Source of the DNA: Friedmanniella sp.
GTDB taxonomy: Bacteria; Actinomycetota; Actinomycetes; Propionibacteriales; Propionibacteriaceae
Assembly (NCBI GenBank): GCA_025964935.1
Contig: JAOPXW010000082.1
Coordinates: 1 to 6,504, forward strand
DNA: 6,504 nt
Reading direction: 5' to 3'
Positions 1 through 5,116 of this stretch are shown piece after piece (position 1 is the stretch's first letter; the number at the start of each line of letters is the position of its first letter). Below the pieces are notes generated by a model, which saw nothing but the letters and a program-made list of their open reading frames with translations, was not told the DNA's origin and did not search any database. Both the position numbers and the translations under genes were made by a program.

Positions 1-928
1 CCGCCCGCACCCGGTCGATGATCGCGAGGTAGCGCTCGCTGCGGTAAGACCGGCGCATCGCCCGCAGCACCCCGTCCGACCCCGACTGCAGCGGCATGTG
101 CAGCTGGGGCATGACGTTGGGGGTCTCGGCCATCGCCGCGATGACGTCGTCGGTGAAGTCCTTGGGGTGCGGGGAGGTGAACCGGACGCGCTCCAGCCCG
201 TTCACCTGCCCGCAGGCGCGCAGCAGCTTGGCGAAGGCCGAGCGGTCGCCGAACTCGACGCCGTACGCGTTCACGTTCTGACCGAGCAGGGTGACCTCCT
301 GCACGCCCTCGTCGACCAGGGCCCGCACCTCGGCCAGGACGTCGCCGGGACGCCGGTCGGTCTCCTTGCCCCGCAGCGAGGGGACGATGCAGAAGGTGCA
401 GGTGTTGTTGCAGCCCACACTGATCGACACCCAGGCCGCGTACGCCGAGTCCCGCCGGGTCGGCAGGTTGGAGGGGAAGGTCTCCAGGGCCTCCCGGATC
501 TCGACCTGCGCCTCCTCCTGGACCCGGGCCCGCTCGAGCAGGACGGGCAGCGAGCCGATGTTGTGGGTGCCGAAGACCACGTCGACCCACGGGGCCCGCC
601 GGACGATGTCGGACTGGTCCTTCTGGGCCAGGCAGCCACCGACGGCGATCTGCATGCCGGGGTGGCTGGTCTTGGTGGGCAGCAGGTGCCCGAGGCTGCC
701 GTACAGCTTGTTGTCGGCGTTCTCCCGGACCGCGCAGGTGTTGAAGACCACGACGTCGGCGGGGTGCTCGGCGTCGGCCTTGAGGTAGCCGGCGTCCTCC
801 AGCAGCCCTGAGAGCCGTTCGGAGTCGTGCACGTTCATCTGGCAGCCGTGCGTCCGGATCTGGTAGGTCCGGGACGGGACGACGGCGAGGTCGTGGGCGG
901 CGGGGCCGGTGGGGGCGGTGGTCGACAT
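1..928 (-). CDS. miaB: tRNA-2-methylthio-N6-dimethylallyladenosine synthase MiaB, partial (C-terminus missing)
   Basis: MiaB is a radical-SAM methylthiotransferase that converts i6A37 to ms2i6A37 in tRNAs reading UNN codons, using two [4Fe-4S] clusters. The 309 codons present begin at ATG 928-926. The N-terminal UPF0004 domain (about residues 20-130) carries its three cluster cysteines: C29 in THGCQMN, C65 in FNTCAVREN and C99 in GGCLAQ. The radical-SAM motif CNNTCTFC gives C173, C177 and C180, followed by IVPSLRGKE, a form typical of actinobacterial Mia[11 protein letters not shown] (about 214-223) and MPLQSGSD (about 278-285) are further family motifs. The C-terminal part, including the expected TRAM domain, lies beyond the left edge. 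No Shine-Dalgarno sequence precedes the start, so the mRNA may be nearly leaderless. MtaB- or RimO-type relatives are less likely because the motifs match MiaB best. Confidence 0.97.
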   Translation of the reverse strand, partial: MSTTAPTGPAAHDLAVVPSRTYQIRTHGCQMNVHDSERLSGLLEDAGYLKADAEHPADVVVFNTCAVRENADNKLYGSLGHLLPTKTSHPGMQIAVGGCLAQKDQSDIVRRAPWVDVVFGTHNIGSLPVLLERARVQEEAQVEIREALETFPSNLPTRRDSAYAAWVSISVGCNNTCTFCIVPSLRGKETDRRPGDVLAEVRALVDEGVQEVTLLGQNVNAYGVEFGDRSAFAKLLRACGQVNGLERVRFTSPHPKDFTDDVIAAMAETPNVMPQLHMPLQSGSDGVLRAMRRSYRSERYLAIIDRVRA

Positions 929-943
929 AGCGGAACCAGCGTA
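926..943 (-). promoter_or_regulatory. Putative miaB -10 element and near-leaderless start
   Basis: On the minus strand TACGCT (943-938) fits the actinobacterial -10 pattern TANNNT. Nine bases separate it from the miaB ATG at 928-926, and these bases (GGTTCCGCT) contain no purine-rich ribosome site. This suggests transcription starting at or a few bases before the start codon. I see no convincing -35 hexamer at 16-18 bp. The call rests on one short motif. Confidence 0.4.
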
Positions 944-986
944 ATGCGCTCCGGGCGTGCGGCGCGGACGCCGACCGCGCCCCCGG

Positions 987-1001
987 TAGAGTGCGGCGGT
1001 G
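987..1001 (+). promoter_or_regulatory. Leaderless promoter of the aldose epimerase gene
   Basis: TAGAGT (987-992) matches the TANNNT -10 consensus. It is followed by exactly six bases and then the GTG start codon at 999, which places the expected transcription start on the first base of the start codon. No Shine-Dalgarno sequence is present, as expected for a leaderless mRNA. The -35 region is weak: only a central GAC at 967-969, at about 16 bp spacing. The gene diverges from miaB, so both promoters share the 70-bp gap at 929-998. Confidence 0.55.
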
Positions 1002-1901
1002 ACCAACCCCACCGGCGAGCAGTACGAGATCACCTTGGGCACCCAGAGGGCGGTGGTGACCGAGGTCGGGGCCACGCTCCGGGTCTACGCGGTGGACGGG
1101 CACGACATCGTGTCGGGCTTCGAGGCCGACGAGGTCGTCCACGGGGGCCGGGGCATGCAGCTCCTGCCCTGGCCCAACCGCATCCGGGACGGCCTCTACA
1201 CCTTCGCCGGTCAGCCCCAGCAGCTGGATCTCAGCGAGCCGAAGCGCCACAACGCGATCCACGGACTGGCGCGGCACGTGGCCTGGACCGTGGTCGAGCA
1301 GACCGCGGACACGATCACCCAGCAGGTGCGGATCTACCCGCAGCCGGGCTGGCCCGGCACCCTCGAGGCCCAGATCACCCACCAGCTCACCATCAGGGGC
1401 CTCAGCGTCACCGTGAGGGCGACCAACATCGGCGACACCGACGTCCCGTACGGCTACGCGGCCCACCCCTACCTCACGGTCGGGGAGGACCGGGTCGACG
1501 AGATCGCCGTGACCATGCCCGCGAACTCCTACCTCGACGTGGACGACCGGCTGCTCCCGGTCCAGGTGCGGCCCGTGGCCGGCACGCCCCAGGACCTGCG
1601 CAGCGGGGACCTGCTGGGCGACCGTGTGCTGGACACCGCCTACACCGACCTGGCCCGGGAGGCCGACGGCCGGTGGCGGATCCGGCTGAGCCGCGGTGAC
1701 CGGCACGCCGAGCTGTGGGGGGACGCCGCGATGACCTGGGCGCAGGTCTTCACCGGGGAGGACCGGCGTGACATCGCCTTGGCCGTGGAGCCGATGACCT
1801 GCGGGCCCGACGCCTTCAACGAGGGCCCCACCCACGACGGGATGATCGTGATCCCACCGGAGAAGACCTTCACGGCCCGGTGGGGTCTCAGCGGGAGCTG
1901 A
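999..1901 (+). CDS. Aldose 1-epimerase family protein (mutarotase-like)
   Basis: The 300-residue protein belongs to the GalM/aldose 1-epimerase superfamily, cytosolic beta-sandwich enzymes that interconvert alpha and beta anomers of hexoses. Family signatures are [11 protein letters not shown] (about 55-65), NAIHG with H88, AAHPYL with H156, and [13 protein letters not shown] with E264. By family precedent the two histidines and the glutamate are the sugar-binding and catalytic residues. The PWPNRIRDG form resembles the YihR-like branch more than classical GalM, so the physiological sugar is unknown. There is no signal peptide or membrane segment. The GTG start at 999 is chosen because it abuts a -10 element in leaderless geometry and gives the family's normal length. 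The only plus-strand gene in the window, it ends overlapping the convergent neighbour by 14 bp. Confidence 0.92.
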   Translation: MTNPTGEQYEITLGTQRAVVTEVGATLRVYAVDGHDIVSGFEADEVVHGGRGMQLLPWPNRIRDGLYTFAGQPQQLDLSEPKRHNAIHGLARHVAWTVVEQTADTITQQVRIYPQPGWPGTLEAQITHQLTIRGLSVTVRATNIGDTDVPYGYAAHPYLTVGEDRVDEIAVTMPANSYLDVDDRLLPVQVRPVAGTPQDLRSGDLLGDRVLDTAYTDLAREADGRWRIRLSRGDRHAELWGDAAMTWAQVFTGEDRRDIALAVEPMTCGPDAFNEGPTHDGMIVIPPEKTFTARWGLSGS

Positions 1902-1902
1902 G
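1887..1902. terminator. Palindrome spanning both convergent stop codons
   Basis: CTCAGC (1887-1892), a 4-base GGGA loop and GCTGAG (1897-1902) form a perfect 6-bp inverted repeat. It contains the stop codons of both convergent genes: plus TGA 1899-1901, and minus TGA read from 1890-1888. Both transcripts could fold here; the plus-strand RNA loop GGGA is of GNRA type. There is no U-tract on either side, so a terminator role is tentative. Coding constraint explains the two stops mirroring each other but not the extra paired bases. Confidence 0.35.
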
Positions 1903-3126
1903 GGTCCGTGGCGGGGCCGGCTCGACCCCGAGCCGGCCGAGGGTGGACAGACCACCCAGCAGCCGGTCCACGTCGACGTCGTCGGTGTAGGGCGCCAGAC
2001 CGACCCGGACGGCGCCCCGGTCCCCCAGCCCGAGGTGACGCGACGCCTCCAGCGCGTAGAAGTGGCCGGCCGGGGCGTTGACCCGGAGCCCGGCCAGCCG
2101 CTCGGCGACCTCGGCCGCACTCGCGTCCGGCAGGTCGAACAGGATGGTCGAGGTGCGCCGGGCGGCGCGGCTGTAGACCGTCGCCCCGAGGGAGGAGAGC
2201 CCCGACTCGATCCGGCGCTGCAGCCGGTGCTGGTGCTCCTGGACGGCCGCCAGGGAGGCGAGCAGCCCCGCCCGGCGATCCTGGTGCTCCCCCGCCAGAC
2301 CGGCCAGGTAGTCCACCGCCGCGCTCACGCCGGCGAGCAGCTCGTACGGCAGGGTCCCCAGCTCGAACCGCTCGGGCACGACGTCGGTCGAGGGCAGCAG
2401 CTTGTCGGGGTGCAGGGTCTGGAGCAGGCGCGGGTCCGCCAGCAGCACCCCCAGGTGCGGGCCGAGGAACTTGTACGGCGAGCAGACGAAGAAGTCACAG
2501 CCGAGGCCGGGCAGGTCGACCAGGGCATGGGCGGTGTAGTGCACCCCGTCCACGTAGACCAGCGCGCCCACCGCGTGGGCCAGCGCGGCGATCGCCGCCA
2601 CGTCGGGCTCGGTCCCGATCAGGTTGCTGGCCGCGGTCACCGCGACCAGCCGGGTCCTCTCGGTCAGCAGCCGACCGACCTGGCCCGGGTCCAGCTCGCC
2701 GGACTCGGGGTCGAAGTCGGCCCACCGTACGGTCACCCCGGACGCGGCCGCCGCAGTCACCCAGGGACGGATGTTGGCGTCGTGGTCGAGCCGGCTGACG
2801 ACCACCTCGTCCCCCGGTGACCAGGTCCGGGCCACCGTCCGGGCCAGGTCGAAGGTGAGCTGGGTGGCGCTGCGTCCGAAGACGACCCCGGCCGGGTCAC
2901 CCTGGACGAGGTCGGCCATGGCCTGCCGGGCCTCGACCACGATCTTGTCGGCGTTCCGCTGCGCGAGGTTGGCCTGCCCACGGTTGGCCAGCGGGGCGGC
3001 CAGGGCCGCGGTGATGGCGTCGATCACCGGCCGGGGCGTCTGGGTGCCGCCCGGGGCGTCGAAGAAGGTCAGGCCGGCCCCCAGCGACGGGAAGTCCGCC
3101 CGGACCCGGGCGACGTCGAAGCTCAT
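1888..3126 (-). CDS. Cysteine desulfurase-like, PLP-dependent class V aminotransferase fold protein
   Basis: This 412-residue fold-type I PLP protein most resembles the VC1184-type 'cysteine desulfurase-like' subfamily. It opens with FDVARVRADFPSL and FFDAPGGTQTP (about 22-32). PLP-site residues by family precedent are H115 in LDHDAN, N168 in AASNLIG, D193 and H196 in YVDGVHYTAH, and the Schiff-base lysine K219 in CSPYKFLGPHLG. The segment that in SufS-type enzymes carries the catalytic cysteine (TGHHCA) reads AGHFYALE (about 353-360), with tyrosine in the cysteine position. The only cysteines are C210 and C215, near the lysine. Sulfur mobilisation is therefore doubtful, and the true substrate is unknown. 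The ATG at 3126 is preceded by a leaderless promoter. The gene follows rny by 61 bp and ends overlapping the epimerase gene. Confidence 0.9.
   Translation of the reverse strand: MSFDVARVRADFPSLGAGLTFFDAPGGTQTPRPVIDAITAALAAPLANRGQANLAQRNADKIVVEARQAMADLVQGDPAGVVFGRSATQLTFDLARTVARTWSPGDEVVVSRLDHDANIRPWVTAAAASGVTVRWADFDPESGELDPGQVGRLLTERTRLVAVTAASNLIGTEPDVAAIAALAHAVGALVYVDGVHYTAHALVDLPGLGCDFFVCSPYKFLGPHLGVLLADPRLLQTLHPDKLLPSTDVVPERFELGTLPYELLAGVSAAVDYLAGLAGEHQDRRAGLLASLAAVQEHQHRLQRRIESGLSSLGATVYSRAARRTSTILFDLPDASAAEVAERLAGLRVNAPAGHFYALEASRHLGLGDRGAVRVGLAPYTDDVDVDRLLGGLSTLGRLGVEPAPPRTLSSR
1915..1938 (+). terminator. GC-rich hairpin downstream of the epimerase gene
   Basis: GGCCGGCTCG (1915-1924), loop ACCC, and CGAGCCGGCC (1929-1938) form a perfect 10-bp stem starting 13 bp after the epimerase stop. 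It lacks a T-run, but U-less hairpins are often proposed as terminators in high-GC actinobacteria. It lies inside the C-terminal codons of the opposing gene (residues roughly 396-403), so it would act on plus-strand transcripts invading that gene. Confidence 0.45.
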
Positions 3127-3132
3127 GGCCGG

Positions 3133-3161
3133 AACCTAGCAGCGCGTGGGAGCGCTGTCAT
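3133..3161 (-). promoter_or_regulatory. Leaderless sigma70-type promoter of the desulfurase-like gene
   Basis: On the minus strand ATGACA (3161-3156, five of six matches to TTGACA), a 17-bp spacer and TAGGTT (3138-3133) make a good promoter. Six bases then lead to the ATG at 3126, so transcription should start on the start codon; no Shine-Dalgarno sequence is present. An inverted repeat, CAGCGC (3140-3145) and GCGCTG (3152-3157), lies almost exactly in the spacer and could be an operator. Confidence 0.6.
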
Positions 3162-3187
3162 GGGTGCCCGCCGAGCGTCACGAGGAC

Positions 3188-4867
3188 TCACCGCGCAGTC
3201 TCGGTGGCCCGCGACTCACGGACGACCGTGACGCGGATCTGGCCGGGGTAGGTGAGCTCCTCCTCGATCTGCTTGGCGATGTCGCGCGCGAGGACCTGCG
3301 CCTCGATGTCGTCGACCGTCTCGGGCACCACCATCACCCGCAGCTCGCGCCCCGCCTGCATGGCGAACACCTTGTCGACCCCGTCGTGACCACCGGCGAT
3401 CGCCTCCAGCCGGTCCAGCCGCTGGACGTACGCCTCGATGCTCTCGCGACGGGCACCCGGCCGGGAGCCGCTGATCGCGTCGGCCGCCTGGGTCAGCACC
3501 GCCTCGACGGTCCGGACCTCGACCTCGTTGTGGTGGGCCTCGATGGCGTGCACCACGTCGGGGTGCTCGCCGTAGCGGCGGGCCAGGTCCGCCCCGATGA
3601 TGGCGTGCGAGCCCTCCACCTCGTGGGTCAGCGCCTTGCCGATGTCGTGCAGGAAGGCGGACCGCTTGCACACGGCCACGTCGAGCTGCAGCTCGGCCGC
3701 CATCAACCCGGCGATGTGCGCGCACTCGACCAAGTGCTTCAGGACGTTCTGCCCGTACGAGGTCCGGTACCGCAGCGTGCCCAGGATGGGGATCAGGGCC
3801 GGGTGCAGGTCGGAGATGCCCACCTCGGCCAGGGCGTCCTCGGCGGCGCGCAGGCACTGCTGCTCGATCTGGGCCTTGCTCCGCTCGTGCACCTCCTCGA
3901 TCCGGGCCGGGTGGATGCGCCCGTCCTTCACCAGCTCCGTCAGGGTCATCCGCGCCGTCTCGCGGCGAACCGGGTCGAAGCACGAGAGCAGCACCGACTC
4001 CGGGGTGTCGTCGATCATGACGTTGACCCCGGTCACCTGCTCGAACGCGCGGATGTTGCGGCCCTCGCGGCCGATGATCCGGCCCTTCATGTCGTCCCCG
4101 GGAAGGTGGACCGCGGAGACCACCGACTCCGAGGTCTGCTCGGAGGCCAGGCGCTGGATCGCGCCGACGACGATCATCGAGGCCTTGGCGTCGGCCTCCC
4201 GCGCCGCCTGCCGCTCGATGTCGCGGGCCACCAGCACCGCCTGCCGCTTGGCGTCGTGCTCGACCACGGCCACCAGCTCGGCCTTGGCCTGTTCGGCGGT
4301 CAGACCGGCGACCCGCTCCAGGGCCTGCTGGTGCTGGAGCGCGGTGTCGGCCAAGGCGTACCGCTGGGCCTTGAGCTCGGCCTTGACCTCGTCGAGATGA
4401 CGGGCCCGCTCCTCGAGCGCGCGGGCCTCGAGGTCGAGCCGCTCCTCGCGATCGGTCAGCCGCTGCTCCCGCCGCTCCAGCTCCGCGCGCTGGTCGCGGA
4501 GCTCGTTGCGGCGCGCCCGGGCCTCCTCGTCCGCGGCCGACCGGGCCGCGTGCGCGGCCGCCATCACGGCGTCCGCCTTGGCCCGGGCCTCGGAGACCTC
4601 CAGCTCGGAGGCGGCGCGGGTGGCCTGCACCTCCTCGAGCAGGGCCTGACGCTGCTCGGTCACCCGCTCCAGCTCGGCCCGCACCTGGTCACCCGCGGCG
4701 ACCGCCGCGGCCTGGCTGTCCTCGTCGACCACGAGGCCGCGCCGGGGCTGAGCCGCCGCCGTGGAGCCACCACGGCGGACCACGACCACGAAGGCGACCA
4801 CGGCCGCCAGGACCACGACGAGCAGCAGGCCGATCAGGATCAGTAGCTCAAAAGGGTTCAGTCCCAT
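3188..4867 (-). CDS. rny: Ribonuclease Y
   Basis: RNase Y is a membrane-anchored endoribonuclease that starts mRNA decay. This copy has 559 residues and the full family architecture: an N-terminal transmembrane helix (FELLILIGLL through VVVV, about 6-30); a long charged coiled coil (about 55-220, rich in Glu, Arg and Ala); a KH RNA-binding domain with GRIIGREGRNIR (about 262-273); and an HD domain with H384, the H407-D408 pair in FLHDIGKALTHE, H445-H446 in EAHHNE, and D463 in AADAISGSRPGARRES. It ends with the family's YPGQIRVTVVRE motif. ATG 4867 is preferred because GGGAG (4880-4876) sits 8 bases upstream; an adjacent GTG at 4870 (560 residues) has 5-base spacing and is also possible. RNase Y is patchily distributed in actinobacteria. 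A structured leader with its own promoter precedes the gene. Confidence 0.97.
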   Translation of the reverse strand: MGLNPFELLILIGLLLVVVLAAVVAFVVVVRRGGSTAAAQPRRGLVVDEDSQAAAVAAGDQVRAELERVTEQRQALLEEVQATRAASELEVSEARAKADAVMAAAHAARSAADEEARARRNELRDQRAELERREQRLTDREERLDLEARALEERARHLDEVKAELKAQRYALADTALQHQQALERVAGLTAEQAKAELVAVVEHDAKRQAVLVARDIERQAAREADAKASMIVVGAIQRLASEQTSESVVSAVHLPGDDMKGRIIGREGRNIRAFEQVTGVNVMIDDTPESVLLSCFDPVRRETARMTLTELVKDGRIHPARIEEVHERSKAQIEQQCLRAAEDALAEVGISDLHPALIPILGTLRYRTSYGQNVLKHLVECAHIAGLMAAELQLDVAVCKRSAFLHDIGKALTHEVEGSHAIIGADLARRYGEHPDVVHAIEAHHNEVEVRTVEAVLTQAADAISGSRPGARRESIEAYVQRLDRLEAIAGGHDGVDKVFAMQAGRELRVMVVPETVDDIEAQVLARDIAKQIEEELTYPGQIRVTVVRESRATETAR

Positions 4868-4875
4868 CACGTTGA

Positions 4876-4880
4876 CTCCC
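4876..4880 (-). promoter_or_regulatory. rny ribosome binding site
   Basis: GGGAG on the minus strand lies 8 bases from ATG 4867 and 5 bases from the adjacent GTG 4870. It is the only clear Shine-Dalgarno sequence near the rny start and favours the ATG. It sits directly after the hairpin at 4884-4901. UUGA (4905-4902) and UCAA (4875-4872) could form a short outer stem that places this site in a loop. Confidence 0.6.
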
Positions 4881-4883
4881 GTC

Positions 4884-4901
4884 TACACGCTCCCGCGTGT
4901 A
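4884..4901 (-). promoter_or_regulatory. Hairpin with GNRA-type loop before the rny ribosome site
   Basis: In the rny transcript UACACGC, loop GGGA and GCGUGUA form a perfect 7-bp stem. The loop fits the stable GNRA tetraloop pattern. Three bases separate it from the GGGAG ribosome site. It could modulate translation or shield the mRNA 5' region. As DNA it is also an 18-bp palindrome that could bind a dimeric regulator. Confidence 0.5.
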
Positions 4902-4936
4902 ATCAAGAGGGTCCGCAACGCCGGGGGGAAACGGCA

Positions 4937-4958
4937 GCGCCGCTCCTCAGAGCGGCGC
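4937..4958 (-). terminator. GC hairpin with weak U/C tail in the rny leader
   Basis: GCGCCGCUC, loop UGAG and GAGCGGCGC form a perfect 9-bp stem in the rny-direction RNA, extendable by one G-U pair. It is followed by UGCCGUUUCCCCCC. The short U-run makes it a poor canonical terminator, but it could terminate or pause transcription from recA-recX or from the leader promoter, acting as an attenuator. It could equally be a structural arm of the leader RNA. Confidence 0.4.
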
Positions 4959-4993
4959 CTTACAGCAGATAGGTCGGTCGATCAGGAAACTGC

Positions 4994-5041
4994 TCAGCTG
5001 AAGTCGAAGGTCTGACACAGGGTTGCGGCACAGCGGGTCAT
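4994..5041 (-). CDS. Possible 15-residue upstream ORF in the rny leader
   Basis: An ATG at 5041-5039 opens a 15-codon frame, MTRCAATLCQTFDFS, ending in TGA at 4996-4994. It starts 8 bases after the 5' arm of the long-range stem, and its codons contain the second CCGCAAC copy. A translating ribosome would therefore block one of two alternative pairings, as in leader-peptide attenuation. Two cysteines are present but there is no run of one amino acid. No Shine-Dalgarno sequence precedes it and no -10 element is placed for leaderless initiation. ORFs this short arise easily by chance. Confidence 0.2.
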   Translation of the reverse strand: MTRCAATLCQTFDFS

Positions 5042-5075
5042 ATCGAATAGGCGTTGCGGAAGGCCTCGTTCCTGC

Positions 5076-5104
5076 AGGGTAAGCCTGGCCCCGGTGGGGG
5101 TCAA
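5076..5104 (-). promoter_or_regulatory. Sigma70-type promoter for the rny leader
   Basis: On the minus strand TTGACC (5104-5099, five of six matches to TTGACA), a 17-bp spacer and TACCCT (5081-5076, fits TANNNT) form a convincing promoter. It starts 12 bp after the recX stop. The predicted start near 5069 gives a 5' leader of about 200 nt and allows rny to be expressed independently of recA-recX. Confidence 0.6.
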
Positions 5105-5116
5105 GCATCGGGTGCC

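Larger units (their letters stand above)
4912..5060 (-). ncRNA. Candidate structured rny leader RNA
   Basis: The 249-bp gap between recX and rny is not coding on a gene scale. Read in the rny direction it is bounded by TCCGCAACGCC (5060-5050) and GGCGTTGCGGA (4922-4912), a perfect 11-bp complement that would close a structure of about 149 nt. Inside lie a 9-bp GC hairpin (4937-4958), the palindrome TCAGCTGA (4994-5001), a second CCGCAAC copy (5028-5022) that could compete for the 3' arm, and a possible 15-codon ORF. A promoter ends just upstream at 5076. I recognise no known riboswitch, tRNA, tmRNA or 6S-type signature. It may be a cis-regulatory leader of rny or a separate small RNA. The pairings are seen; function is inferred. 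Confidence 0.45.

Noticed and set aside
98..811. 237-codon plus-strand frame across miaB
   Set aside because: It mirrors MiaB coding sequence, has no recognisable motif and no ribosome site; a GC-bias shadow.
827..1699. 290-codon plus-strand frame overlapping the epimerase gene in another frame
   Set aside because: It is low-complexity Arg/Gly/Pro/His, and the overlapping epimerase frame has conserved catalytic motifs.
2035..2820. Plus-strand frame opposite the desulfurase-like gene
   Set aside because: Antisense to a well-supported PLP enzyme, with compositional bias only.
3146..4846. 566-codon open frame on the plus strand across rny
   Set aside because: It is antisense to a clear RNase Y. 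Its Leu/Gly/His/Asp/Arg-rich composition is what GC-rich codon bias produces in the opposite frame, and I see no domain motif in it.
4872..4903. TTGACT ... TGTAAT as a plus-strand promoter
   Set aside because: Spacing is 20 bp and no plus-strand gene follows; the bases are better explained by the rny hairpin and its flanks.
4868..5116. Known riboswitch, 6C RNA, tRNA or tmRNA in the recX-rny gap
   Set aside because: I found no matching signature motifs (no tRNA arms, and no paired C-rich loops as in 6C RNA). Without a covariance search it stays unassigned.
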